Of a stretch of 15,482 nucleotides of DNA, positions 1 through 6,544 are shown one piece after another. The translations under genes were made by a program, and so were the position numbers. This DNA comes from Opitutia bacterium UBA4654 (GTDB lineage Bacteria; Verrucomicrobiota; Verrucomicrobiia; Opitutales; Intestinicryptomonadaceae): the NCBI GenBank assembly GCA_002405555.1, contig DHMA01000172.1, positions 1 through 15,482 on the forward strand, read 5' to 3'. The number at the start of each line of letters is the position of its first letter. Position 1 is the first letter of the stretch. The notes under the pieces were generated by a model. The model was given only the letters and a program-made list of their open reading frames with translations. It was not told where the DNA came from and did no database searches.

Positions 1-165
1 TACGCCCAGACCGCTCGCGTACATAAGTACGCCACGCGCCCTGTGCGTACAGGAAAGCCACCCTTATGAAAGCACTTTGACATGCCTAACAAGTGAGTGC
101 TGGCGCACGAAGATTTTTAAAGTGTTTTGGAATAAAAGTTGAGTTTACAAGAAATCGGAGAATCC

Positions 166-282
166 ATGTTGTGTAATTTCCGCTTTTTCTTTATCCGCGC
201 AAAGCGCGTCTATTTTAATTTGTTTCTTACGAAGCTAAAAAGTTTCCCAATCCCAGTAATTGCCGCAGGCAATACGGACTAA
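166..282 (+). CDS. Possible 38-aa small ORF, unrecognised
   Basis: A short reading frame starts with ATG at 166 and stops with TAA at 280-282. It is preceded by CGGAG (156-160), six bases from the ATG, which is a reasonable ribosome binding site. The predicted peptide is rich in Phe and Lys/Arg (it begins MLCNFRFFFIRAKR) and has no recognisable domain. Its second half overlaps the start of the hairpin array, and a CGCGC/GCGCG hairpin lies inside it. It could be a leader peptide, a small membrane-associated protein, or a chance frame. Start and SD are seen; expression is a guess. Confidence 0.2.
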   Translation: MLCNFRFFFIRAKRVYFNLFLTKLKSFPIPVIAAGNTD

Positions 283-509
283 TCGGGAAAAGGCGCGGTT
301 ATAGCCGCGCCGATTTATCACATAAAGGAACGAAGTTCCGACGCCGTGCAGGCTGCAGCCTGCCGAAGCTCCGTAGGGTGGCGCACCTTGCGCCCGCGGA
401 TTGCGCCTGTCTGCGGGGGCGGAGGCGAAGAAATTTTGCAAAGCAAAATCCGCCTCATGGGGGCGGCAAGCCCCCATCTGCGGCGTTAAGGCTCCAGCCT
501 TATTTTTTT
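243..509 (+). repeat. Dense array of consecutive hairpins
   Basis: Successive perfect or near-perfect stem-loops read as: TTTCCC/GGGAAA (243-248, 285-290) enclosing ATTGCC-GCA-GGCAAT (259-273); GGCGCGG-TTATAG-CCGCGCC (292-311); GGAAC-GAA-GTTCC (327-339); the 16-bp palindrome GCAGGCTGCAGCCTGC (348-363); GGCGCA-CCT-TGCGCC (380-394); GAGGCG/CGCCTC (422-427, 451-456) enclosing ATTTTGC-AAA-GCAAAAT (433-449); ATGGGGGC-GGCAA-GCCCCCAT (457-477); and the terminator hairpin at 487-509. Stems are short, with mostly 3-6 base loops and little spacer. This may be a structured non-coding RNA, a composite of small palindromic repeats, or a replication/packaging-type structured site. Arms are seen; function is unknown. 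Confidence 0.7.
487..509 (+). terminator. Rho-independent terminator upstream of rpmH
   Basis: TAAGGCT (487-493) pairs with AGCCTTA (496-502), and the stem is followed by a run of seven T (503-509). It closes whatever is transcribed through the hairpin array on the plus strand and insulates the rpmH promoter region that starts directly after it. Confidence 0.75.
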
Positions 510-510
510 G

Positions 511-554
511 TTGACAGGGGTGGATTGTGTGATTTCATGAAGAATCTTTAATAA
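511..554 (+). promoter_or_regulatory. Candidate promoter region for rpmH operon
   Basis: A perfect TTGACA -35 hexamer lies at 511-516, right after the terminator T-run. No good -10 sits 16-18 bases further on (best is TTTCAT or TCATGA around 533-540). An alternative is the AT-rich TAATAA at 549-554 paired with a poor -35 (TTGTGT, 525-530). The placement fits a promoter for the ribosomal-protein operon, but the exact hexamer pair is unsure. Confidence 0.35.
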
Positions 555-572
555 TTTTACAAGAGACAAAAG

Positions 573-710
573 ATGAATCCTACATACAGACCTTCGAAGT
601 TGAAACGCGCCCGTCGTTGCGGCTGGCGTGCAAGAAATAAAACGCGCGGCGGCAAGGCCGTCATTGCGGCACGCCGTCAAAAGGGTCGCAAGCGTTTGGT
701 TACGAAATAG
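573..710 (+). CDS. rpmH: Large ribosomal subunit protein bL34
   Basis: This 45-residue, very basic protein starts MNPTYRPSKLKRARRCGWR and ends in the Arg/Lys-rich RRQKGRKRL pattern typical of bL34, a small structural protein of the 50S subunit bound to 23S rRNA. Length is normal for the family (44-50). The ATG at 573 has a modest purine-rich SD (AAGAG, 562-566). The family usually starts MKRTYQPS; here NPTYRPS replaces it, a mild variation. It is the first gene of the rpmH-rnpA-yidD-yidC cluster; rnpA starts 13 bases after its stop. In many bacteria dnaA lies just upstream of rpmH, but none is visible here. Confidence 0.96.
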   Translation: MNPTYRPSKLKRARRCGWRARNKTRGGKAVIAARRQKGRKRLVTK

Positions 711-723
711 TCGGTAAGCGGTC

Positions 724-1077
724 GTGCGTTTTGGAAAAGAAAACAGGGTACGGCTCGCGAACGATTTTGCTTTTTTAAAACAAAAGTCGAAGAAGGCGGA
801 TTGTTCCGCCTTCGTTTTTTATTGTCTGCCGCGGCCCGAAAATTCGGCGTCGCGGCTGGGCTTGGTGACGAGCAAAAAGGTCGGCTGCGCGGTTGAGCGC
901 AACACGGCGCGAAGGAGGTTTCGGGCGATATTCCGCGAATGCGCGCCCGATTTCGCCGTGCCGTGCGATATTTTGGTATTTGTGAGGCGCGGGTACGCGA
1001 AGTTCGAGTACGCAAGGCTGCGCGAAAAATTCCGTCGGGCGGCGGAAACGGTAATCGCGAATGCAAAAAAAGAGTAG
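724..1077 (+). CDS. rnpA: Ribonuclease P protein component
   Basis: The 117-residue protein is the basic protein subunit of RNase P. It binds the RNase P RNA and helps recognise pre-tRNA 5' leaders. The family signature is present: the RNR region around residues 58-71 (ERNTARRRFRAIFR), the LGLVTSKKVGCAV strand before it, and the DILVFVRRG strand near residue 82. Length is typical (about 110-130). The start is GTG at 724; the frame has a stop at 715-717, so little room exists for an earlier start, and there is no clear SD, suggesting translational coupling to rpmH. Its 3' end overlaps the longest yidD reading by 17 bases. Confidence 0.93.
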   Translation: MRFGKENRVRLANDFAFLKQKSKKADCSAFVFYCLPRPENSASRLGLVTSKKVGCAVERNTARRRFRAIFRECAPDFAVPCDILVFVRRGYAKFEYARLREKFRRAAETVIANAKKE

Positions 1078-1384
1078 GAAAATGCCGCGCGGGCTGTTGT
1101 CCGCGCCGTGCTGGCTTGCCGTCAGATTCTACCAGCTGGCGATTTCCCCCGTAATACATTTGCTGCCGAACAGCGGTTGCCGATTTTACCCGACATGCTC
1201 GGAGTACACGCTGATTGCGATTTCGCGGCACGGCGCGTTGAAGGGAATTCTGATGGGCGCGTGCAGGATACTCAGGTGCAACCCGTATAGCGAGGGCGGC
1301 TTCGACTACGTCCCGAAAAATTTTTCGTGGCGGAAACTATTTTCGCAAAACAAAGTTGACGAATGCGATTCGGACGGTAATTAA
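1061..1384 (+). CDS. yidD: Membrane protein insertion efficiency factor YidD
   Basis: YidD is a small, membrane-associated protein that assists YidC/Sec-dependent insertion of inner membrane proteins. The family pattern is clear: VRFYQLAISP (21-30), a Cys-rich core GCRFYPTCSEY (39-49), AISRHGALKG, and RCNP..GGFDYVP (72-85). C40, C46 and C73 are the conserved cysteines. Using ATG 1061 gives 107 residues and a 17-base overlap with rnpA; ATG 1082 (residue 8) gives 100 residues and lies just after the rnpA stop. The second is also plausible because the domain begins after it. The protein ends in a short acidic tail (VDECDSDGN). It sits between rnpA and yidC as in many bacteria. Confidence 0.92.
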   Translation: MQKKSRKMPRGLLSAPCWLAVRFYQLAISPVIHLLPNSGCRFYPTCSEYTLIAISRHGALKGILMGACRILRCNPYSEGGFDYVPKNFSWRKLFSQNKVDECDSDGN

Positions 1385-1408
1385 TTTGTCTTTCTTTTTT
1401 TTATAACG

Positions 1409-3367
1409 ATGGATAAGAAAAACACAATCATCGGGGTGTTGCTGATAGTTGCGGCATTCTATTTTATGTACGACTCCACGAAGAAGGACGCGGCGGCGCG
1501 CGCGCGCCGCGCGGAGGTGGTGCGGACGGTTGACGCGGTTGCGCCGAAGTCGGCGGAGTCGAAGTTCGAGATTGCCGCCAAGCAGTCGGCGGACGCGGCG
1601 AAAGAGGAGTTTTGCTCGCTTAAAAACGAGAACCTTTCGATAAACTTCACGAACAGGGGCGGGGCGATTGCCAACGTCGAGGTTCTGAAATACGCCGAAA
1701 GTCAGGATTCGGACAAGCCGTTTGCGTTCAACGAAGTCAAGGGCGCGATTCCGGCGATGAGCCTTGCGTTTTTCGACCCGTCGAGCGAGCTTCCCGCGCC
1801 GTTTTTGAAGACCTTTGCGCTCGCCGCAAAGTCGGACGACACCGTTTCGTACGAGTACGTCGAAAAGGGGAAGATGAAAATTTCGCGCACATACGCGCTG
1901 ATAAAAAGCGGCAAGGACGACTATACAAAATATACGGTTTTTGCGAAAACGTCGGTCGAAAACCTGTCCGCCGCGCCGCTCCCGTTGGAGGAAGTATACG
2001 TTTGCTTGGGCGCGGTTCCGCCGACGGCAAGCGACGTGTACGGCTCGAACCTCGCGTTTTTGCTGTATAACGGAAGCGCGCACTTTGCGAGGTCGAGCGC
2101 GTTTACGGAAAGCTCCGGATTTTTGGGAATAGGGGCGTCGCAGGCAAAGATTTTCGAGAAAATCAACGTGCCCGATTCCGTCTGGGGCTCGGTGAAGAAC
2201 CAGTTTTTTGCGGCGGTGTTCACGCCCGAAAACGCGGTTTCCGACACTGGCTTTGCGATTCCGCTGAAAACGGGCTTCAAGACCGACAACAAATACATGA
2301 AAAACTCGGTCGCGGGCTTCATGGGCTTCCACACGGGCGCGATTGCCGCGGGAAAGAGCTGGGAGCTTTCGGGAACGTACTACGTCGGGCCGAAAGAGCT
2401 TGACGCGCTTGCGTCGCTCGGCGCGGGGCAGGAGGCTGTGATGAACTACGGCTGGTTCGGCTTCGTCAGCCGTCCGCTTTCGAGGCTGCTTGTCTGGATT
2501 AATTCGGGGATTGAGGTAATCTCGCCGTCGTGGAGCTGGGGCTGGTCAATCATCATTTTGACGCTTATTGTAAGACTGCTTCTCTGGCCGCTTACGTCGA
2601 TACAGATAAAGTCGGCGCAGCGCATGGCGAAAATGCAGGAGCCGATTCGCGAAATCAAGGCGAAGTATAAGGACGACCCGAAGCGCGTCCAGCAGGAGAC
2701 GATGAAAATCTACTCCGAGTACGGAATTAACCCGCTGGCGGGCTGTCTGCCCGTGCTTATCCAGATTCCGATTTTCATCGGGCTGTACTACATGCTCCAA
2801 ACCTCGTGCGAAATCCGCTTTGCGCACTTCATGTGGGTTAAGGACTTGTCCCTGCCCGACACAATCGAAAGCCTGCCGAGCATATTCGGAATGCCCCTGC
2901 ACGTCCTGCCCCTGCTGAACGCGGCGGTGACTTTCGTGCAAATGCACCTGAACCCGTCGCCGTCGGCGGACAAAACACAGGCGATGATGTTCAAGCTCAT
3001 GCCCGTCATCATGCTCGTGTTCTTCTACACGTTCCCGTCGGGCTTGGTGCTGTACTGGCTTGTGCAGAGCTTGCTGGGAATCTTGCAGGCGCTGATAATC
3101 CGCATGGGCAAAGACAAGGTCGTGCTGAAAAAGCGCACAAAGCCGTCGTTCATGCAGAAAATGCAGGCGGCGATGGAACAGGCGCAGGCGATGCAGGAAA
3201 AGCGCGGCGACGAATTCGCAAAACTTCCCCTCAAAGAGCGTCTGCGCATAGCCGCGGAGGACGCCCGCAAGGCGAAGGAAAAGATAAAGGAAGACAGGCT
3301 TAAAGGGACTCTCTACGAAAAGCGCAAAAAGAACCCCGGCGGCCGCTCGACCCCCAAGAAACGATAA
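1409..3367 (+). CDS. yidC: Membrane protein insertase YidC
   Basis: The 652-residue YidC/Oxa1 insertase folds and inserts inner-membrane proteins, alone or with Sec. Visible parts are: an N-terminal transmembrane segment (about 6-20); a long periplasmic domain (about 45-335); and the conserved insertase domain with hydrophobic segments near 377-397, 442-463, 495-512 and 528-562. The conserved groove arginine is R389 in LTLIVRLLLWPLTS. A coiled, strongly basic cytoplasmic tail (about 565-652) resembles ribosome-binding YidC tails. Length is at the upper end for Gram-negative YidC, suggesting a didermic cell. The ATG has no SD; a pyrimidine-rich tract with eight T (1395-1402) precedes it. The gene is last in the cluster; a 9-bp inverted repeat follows. 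Confidence 0.96.
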   Translation: MDKKNTIIGVLLIVAAFYFMYDSTKKDAAARARRAEVVRTVDAVAPKSAESKFEIAAKQSADAAKEEFCSLKNENLSINFTNRGGAIANVEVLKYAESQDSDKPFAFNEVKGAIPAMSLAFFDPSSELPAPFLKTFALAAKSDDTVSYEYVEKGKMKISRTYALIKSGKDDYTKYTVFAKTSVENLSAAPLPLEEVYVCLGAVPPTASDVYGSNLAFLLYNGSAHFARSSAFTESSGFLGIGASQAKIFEKINVPDSVWGSVKNQFFAAVFTPENAVSDTGFAIPLKTGFKTDNKYMKNSVAGFMGFHTGAIAAGKSWELSGTYYVGPKELDALASLGAGQEAVMNYGWFGFVSRPLSRLLVWINSGIEVISPSWSWGWSIIILTLIVRLLLWPLTSIQIKSAQRMAKMQEPIREIKAKYKDDPKRVQQETMKIYSEYGINPLAGCLPVLIQIPIFIGLYYMLQTSCEIRFAHFMWVKDLSLPDTIESLPSIFGMPLHVLPLLNAAVTFVQMHLNPSPSADKTQAMMFKLMPVIMLVFFYTFPSGLVLYWLVQSLLGILQALIIRMGKDKVVLKKRTKPSFMQKMQAAMEQAQAMQEKRGDEFAKLPLKERLRIAAEDARKAKEKIKEDRLKGTLYEKRKKNPGGRSTPKKR

Positions 3368-3373
3368 AAAATG

Positions 3374-3416
3374 CTTGAAAAGGGGCGGGCCATAGGGCTT
3401 AATTTTACTTTTCAAG
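3374..3416 (+). terminator. Inverted repeat after yidC, weak terminator candidate
   Basis: CTTGAAAAG (3374-3382) and CTTTTCAAG (3408-3416) are perfect 9-bp arms around a 25-base loop. No T-run follows, so this is not a standard Rho-independent terminator. It could act in transcript stability or as a binding site upstream of yebC. Confidence 0.35.
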
Positions 3417-3465
3417 AGTAGAAATGTGATAAAATCAACACTCTAAAATAACAGGAGAAAAACAA

Positions 3466-4206
3466 ATGTCCGGTCATAGTAAATGGGCAACAACTAAAAG
3501 ACACAAGGCAGCCGTAGACGCAAAAAGAGGCAAAATTTTCAGCTCTCTGAGTAAGGATTTGACCCTCGCTGCGAAAGACGGCGGCGGAGACCCCACAACA
3601 AACGCGCGTTTGCGCATGCTTTTGCAGAAAGCGAAAGCTGCCAATATGCCCGCCGACAACGTCGATAGGGCAATCAAAAAGGGTACGGGGGAACTCCCCG
3701 GCGTCGTTTACGAACAGCTTATTTACGAAGGCTACGGCCCCGGCGGTATCGGCATTATCGTCGAAGTCACCACCGACAACAAGAACCGCGCGGCAAGCGA
3801 TGTCCGCAGCACGTTCACAAAGAACGGCGGCAACCTCGCGACCCCCGGCGCGCTCCAATTCAACTTCACAAAGCAGGGACAGTTCATTGTCAGCACCGAA
3901 AAGGCGACGGAAGACGCCCTCATGGACGTAGTTCTCGACGCGGGCGCGGAGGATATCCGCAACAACGGCGACTATTTCGAAATCCTGTGCCCGATTCCCG
4001 CGTTCAACGCGGTCGGCGAAGCCCTCGAAAAGGCGGGCATCGAAACGGAAGACTCGGAAATTGCATGGATTCCGAATTCGGAAACCGTCATTACCGACCC
4101 CGAACTCGCAAAGAAAATCGTAAAGCTTACCGACGCTCTCGACGACTTGGAAGACGTGCAGAACGTGTACTCCAACGAAGACCTCGACGGTTCGCTCGTA
4201 GACTAA
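3466..4206 (+). CDS. yebC: YebC/TACO1 family protein
   Basis: The 246-residue protein matches YebC along its length: MSGHSKWATTKRHKAAVDAKRGKIF at the N-terminus (split here: MSGHSKW, then KRHKAAVDAKRGKIF), NARLRMLLQKAKAANMP, DNVDRAIKKGTGE, and YEGYGPGGIGIIVE. These proteins were long annotated as transcriptional regulators (PmpR). More recent work links YebC/TACO1 to translation, helping ribosomes through difficult proline-rich stretches. It acts in the cytoplasm. The start is well supported: AGGAG at 3453-3457 lies eight bases before ATG. An AT-rich TAAAAT (3430-3435) may be a -10 element. A terminator-like hairpin follows the stop, so the gene looks monocistronic. Confidence 0.95.
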   Translation: MSGHSKWATTKRHKAAVDAKRGKIFSSLSKDLTLAAKDGGGDPTTNARLRMLLQKAKAANMPADNVDRAIKKGTGELPGVVYEQLIYEGYGPGGIGIIVEVTTDNKNRAASDVRSTFTKNGGNLATPGALQFNFTKQGQFIVSTEKATEDALMDVVLDAGAEDIRNNGDYFEILCPIPAFNAVGEALEKAGIETEDSEIAWIPNSETVITDPELAKKIVKLTDALDDLEDVQNVYSNEDLDGSLVD

Positions 4207-4215
4207 TTCGGATTT

Positions 4216-4275
4216 ATCGGCGCGGCTGTCCTTTCGGTTTTCGACGGGATTGAATCCGCGCCGATTTGTATTTAC
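4216..4275 (+). terminator. Terminator-like hairpin after yebC
   Basis: ATCGGCGCGG (4216-4225) pairs perfectly with CCGCGCCGAT (4256-4265) across a 30-base loop, and TTTGTATTT follows directly. This fits an intrinsic terminator of yebC with a longer loop than usual. Its position also argues against a leuC start at ATG 4266. Confidence 0.55.
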
Positions 4276-4295
4276 AACACTACGCAAACGCAATT

Positions 4296-5690
4296 ATGAA
4301 AAAGACGCTTTTTGAAAAAGTATGGGAAAAACACGCCGTCAGGGAACTGCCCGACGGTTCGACTCAACTGCTCGTCGGCACTCATCTGCTCCACGAAGTG
4401 ACAAGCCCGCAGGCGTTCGGCATGCTCCGCACGCTCAAACTGCCCGTGAAGTACCCGTCGCGCACATACGCCACGGTCGACCACATCATTCCCACCGACG
4501 ACCGCACTGAACCCTACAAGAGCGCGACTGCGTACGAAATGCTCACGGCAATCCGCAAAAATTGCGCCGATAACGGCATTACTTTCTTCGACTCCACGAC
4601 GGGCAAGCAGGGCGTAATCCACGTCGTAATGCCCGAACAGGGGCTTATCCACCCCGGAATGACCGTCGCCTGCGGAGACTCGCACACGGCGACCCACGGC
4701 GCGTTCGGCGCAATCGCGTTCGGCATCGGCACAAGCCAAGTCCGCAACGTTCTCGCCACGCAGACGCTCTCTTTCAAAAAGCTTAAAGTCCGCCGCGTCA
4801 ACGTGAACGGCTCGCTCAAAAAGGGCATAACGCCCAAGGACGTCGCGCTCCACATTATCCGCAAGCTCGGCGTAAACGGCGGCATCGGCTACGCCTACGA
4901 ATTCGGCGGAAAGGTCTTCGACGACATGTCCATGGAGGGCAGAATGACCGTCTGCAACATGGCAATCGAGGGCGGCGCGAGAATCGGCTACATCAACCCC
5001 GACGAAAAAACTTTTGCGTACCTCAAAGGCAGACCCTACGCGCCCAAAGGCGAAGATTTCGACAAGGCGGTAGAGTACTGGAAGACGATTGCCTCCGACG
5101 AGGGCTGCCTGTACGACGACGTTGTGGACTTCGACGGCGCGGAAATCCGCCCGACGGTAACTTGGGGCGTGAACCCGTCGCAGGCGGTGTTTATCGACGA
5201 AAATATTCCCGACCCCGCAACTATTGCGGACCCCACCCAGCGCAAGGACGCCGAGGACGCCCTCGTCTACATGAAGCTGAAATCGGGCACGCCCATTGCG
5301 GGGACGAAAATCGACGTCGCGTTCATCGGTTCCTGCACTAACGGCAGGCTTTCGGACTTCGAAGCCGCCGCCGAGTACCTCAAAGGCAAAAAGGTTGCCG
5401 CGGGCGTCAAGGCTCTCGCAGTCCCCGGTTCGCAGATTGTCGACGCAATCGCGCGCGAAAAGGGTCTCGACAAAATCTTTACGGAAGCGGGCTTCCAGTG
5501 GCGTCAGGCGGGTTGCTCGATGTGCCTTGCCATGAACGACGACAAGCTTGTCGGTGACCAGCTTTGCGCTTCGACTTCGAACCGCAACTTCAAGGGTCGT
5601 CAGGGCAGCCCCACCGGCCGCACGATATTGATGAGTCCTTTGATGGTGGCGCATGCGGCCGTCGCAGGCAAGCTCGTCGATTTGGGATAG
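4296..5690 (+). CDS. leuC: 3-isopropylmalate dehydratase large subunit
   Basis: LeuC, with LeuD, isomerises 2-isopropylmalate to 3-isopropylmalate in leucine biosynthesis. It is an aconitase-fold protein carrying a [4Fe-4S] cluster. From ATG 4296 the product is 464 residues and begins MKKTLFEKVWEKHAV, the normal LeuC start; a longer reading from 4266 would add ten atypical residues. The cluster cysteines are C347 (FIGSCTNGR), C407 and C410 (AGCSMCLAMN), the same numbering I recall for E. coli LeuC. VDHIIPTDDR and ACGDSHTATHGAFGA are further signatures, indicating the bacterial LeuC type rather than homoaconitase. There is no SD. LeuD normally follows but is absent here; an 854-base non-coding region follows instead. 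Confidence 0.95.
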   Translation: MKKTLFEKVWEKHAVRELPDGSTQLLVGTHLLHEVTSPQAFGMLRTLKLPVKYPSRTYATVDHIIPTDDRTEPYKSATAYEMLTAIRKNCADNGITFFDSTTGKQGVIHVVMPEQGLIHPGMTVACGDSHTATHGAFGAIAFGIGTSQVRNVLATQTLSFKKLKVRRVNVNGSLKKGITPKDVALHIIRKLGVNGGIGYAYEFGGKVFDDMSMEGRMTVCNMAIEGGARIGYINPDEKTFAYLKGRPYAPKGEDFDKAVEYWKTIASDEGCLYDDVVDFDGAEIRPTVTWGVNPSQAVFIDENIPDPATIADPTQRKDAEDALVYMKLKSGTPIAGTKIDVAFIGSCTNGRLSDFEAAAEYLKGKKVAAGVKALAVPGSQIVDAIAREKGLDKIFTEAGFQWRQAGCSMCLAMNDDKLVGDQLCASTSNRNFKGRQGSPTGRTILMSPLMVAHAAVAGKLVDLG

Positions 5691-5727
5691 TGTTGGCACG
5701 CTCAATGCGTGCAAGGAGATTTAGGAG

Positions 5728-5844
5728 GGCTTGCGAGGTCGGCGTATAAATGCGTTTCGCTTGCTCGGCTTCGGTCATGTACGTGAGTACACTCCCGTCG
5801 CCTTGCTTCGCAAAGCCGCATTTCTGCGTGCAACCTCGCAAGCC
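5728..5844. repeat. 117-bp nested inverted repeat element
   Basis: Terminal arms GGCTTGCGAGGT (5728-5739) and ACCTCGCAAGCC (5833-5844) are perfect 12-bp inverted repeats. Inside them AAATGCG (5748-5754) pairs with CGCATTT (5817-5823), the flanking TTCGCTTGC and GCAAAGC segments pair imperfectly, and the centre holds GTAC-GTGA-GTAC (5779-5790), a hairpin whose loop has the GNRA form. The whole can fold as one long hairpin. It looks like a dispersed intergenic repeat (REP/MITE-like). The left end of the window (17-32) has a similar GTAC-ATAA-GTAC hairpin, perhaps a diverged relative. No transposase is nearby. Confidence 0.6.
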
Positions 5845-5880
5845 TCGACAGCGCGGCGGTCGCCGCGCGGAGTTTAGAAG

Positions 5881-5929
5881 AAAACGCGATATTTGGGACT
5901 TTCGCGATGTCCGAAATATCGCGTTTTTT
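5881..5929 (+). terminator. Strong symmetrical (bidirectional) terminator
   Basis: AAAACGCGATATTT (5881-5894) pairs perfectly with AAATATCGCGTTTT (5914-5927); GGAC/GTCC (5896-5899, 5909-5912) extends the stem beyond one mismatch. A run of T (5924-5929) follows on the plus strand and the mirror A-run precedes it, so it could terminate in both directions. It probably ends the leuC transcript, 190 bases after the stop codon. Confidence 0.85.
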
Positions 5930-6120
5930 GTATATTACATGGTGATATTTTTTATTGGTTGCCACGGTTGCGGCGGAATTTTTTGCATGGGTAGCTTTCT
6001 ACGTTCCTATAAGTATGGGAAAATCAGAGTGCGCTTAATGCGCACGGAGGAGGACGGAAACGAAAACATGGAGCATTTCGTTTCCGTTGGGGCGCGGCTC
6101 GCTTCGCTCCCGCGCGAGTG

Positions 6121-6544
6121 GGGCGGTGTGTATATTTATGTTGCTTGTCTCGCTTTTGCGCAGTTGGAGCTACCGAATGTATTAGAGCCGTCTGCTGTTT
6201 TGTTTCCGCGCGGCTGTGGCGGAAAGTGCGCTTGTGTCGTTTGCTTCGTTTTTGCGTTTAGTTGAGTGTGTATGCTTGTGCAATCTGCTTTGCTTCCGCG
6301 CATTTGATGAAGTTTTGCTCGTATCGTCTGTTTTGTTTTCGTTGGTTGCGGGCAGGGAAAATCGCTTTTTTCTTCTGTTTTTTGTGTGGTATTTGTGTTT
6401 GCGCCTGTTTTGTGGTATGTGATAGATTTTAATGATTTGTGCGCTTTTGTGTTATTTTATGTCTTTGTTGTTTTCGCGTTTGGGAGAAGAAGTTTTTGGC
6501 TTCGCTTTTTTCCTTGCAAGGCGGGCTTGTTCGGCAAAAATTCA
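6121..6544. other. T-rich, A-poor non-coding stretch
   Basis: On the plus strand this stretch is dominated by T and G with little A. In 6301-6480 I count 94 T and 20 A in 180 bases, unlike the rest of the window. Short degenerate phrases recur, such as CTGCTGTTTTGTTTCCGCGC (6190-6209), CTGCTTTGCTTCCGCGC (6285-6301) and CTGTTTTGTTTTCG (6328-6341). Long frames exist only because A-containing stop codons are scarce. It may be decayed sequence, a low-complexity expansion, or a leader region of the aminotransferase gene. Confidence 0.6.

Larger units (their letters stand above)
1..572. other. Upstream non-coding region with many stem-loops
   Basis: I see no convincing protein gene in the first 572 bases. 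The left end has a 6-bp stem with an ATAA loop (17-32), a small CTGT/ACAG hairpin (41-52), and an AGCACT/AGTGCT pairing (71-76 with 96-101). A CGCGC-AAA-GCGCG stem at 196-208 is followed by a T-rich stretch and could be a weak terminator for something transcribed from further left. From 243 to 509 hairpins follow one another almost without gaps (separate entry). The 1-160 part could be the 3' portion of an RNA gene or a leader that begins outside the window, but I could not match it to 6S, SRP, tmRNA or RNase P RNA. Confidence 0.6.
5691..6544. other. 854-base non-coding region, structured then T-rich
   Basis: No credible gene is present: the open frames here run straight through an inverted repeat and a terminator and have no family resemblance. 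Contents in order: a GCACGC-TCAAT-GCGTGC hairpin (5696-5712); a 117-bp nested inverted repeat (5728-5844); an 8-bp palindrome GCGCGGCG/CGCCGCGC (5851-5868); a strong terminator (5881-5929); a GTGCGC-TTAAT-GCGCAC hairpin (6029-6045); a 12-bp hairpin ACGGAAACGAAA/TTTCGTTTCCGT (6054-6087); a GCGCGG/CCGCGC hairpin (6092-6115); then a strongly T-rich stretch to the aminotransferase start. The aminotransferase promoter must lie in this last part, but I cannot pick it out. Confidence 0.65.

Noticed and set aside
1..160. Left-end sequence as 6S, SRP, tmRNA or RNase P RNA
   Set aside because: None of the conserved core motifs of these RNAs was seen.
348..363. 16-bp palindrome as a regulator operator for rpmH
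   Set aside because: It lies about 150 bases upstream of the promoter region and beyond the terminator, within the hairpin array; I treat it as part of that array.
4272..5714. 480-codon minus-strand frame opposite leuC
   Set aside because: It is the antisense shadow of leuC caused by GC-rich codon bias; the plus-strand protein has all catalytic motifs.
5750..6265. Long open frame of 171 codons after leuC
   Set aside because: It runs through the nested inverted repeat and the strong terminator, has no SD, and its translation resembles no family; it is a chance frame.
6386..6544. N-terminal extension of the aminotransferase with hydrophobic residues, looking like a membrane anchor
   Set aside because: The hydrophobic residues come from the T-rich DNA (Phe, Val, Leu codons). 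DegT enzymes are cytosolic and the family start fits ATG 6545.
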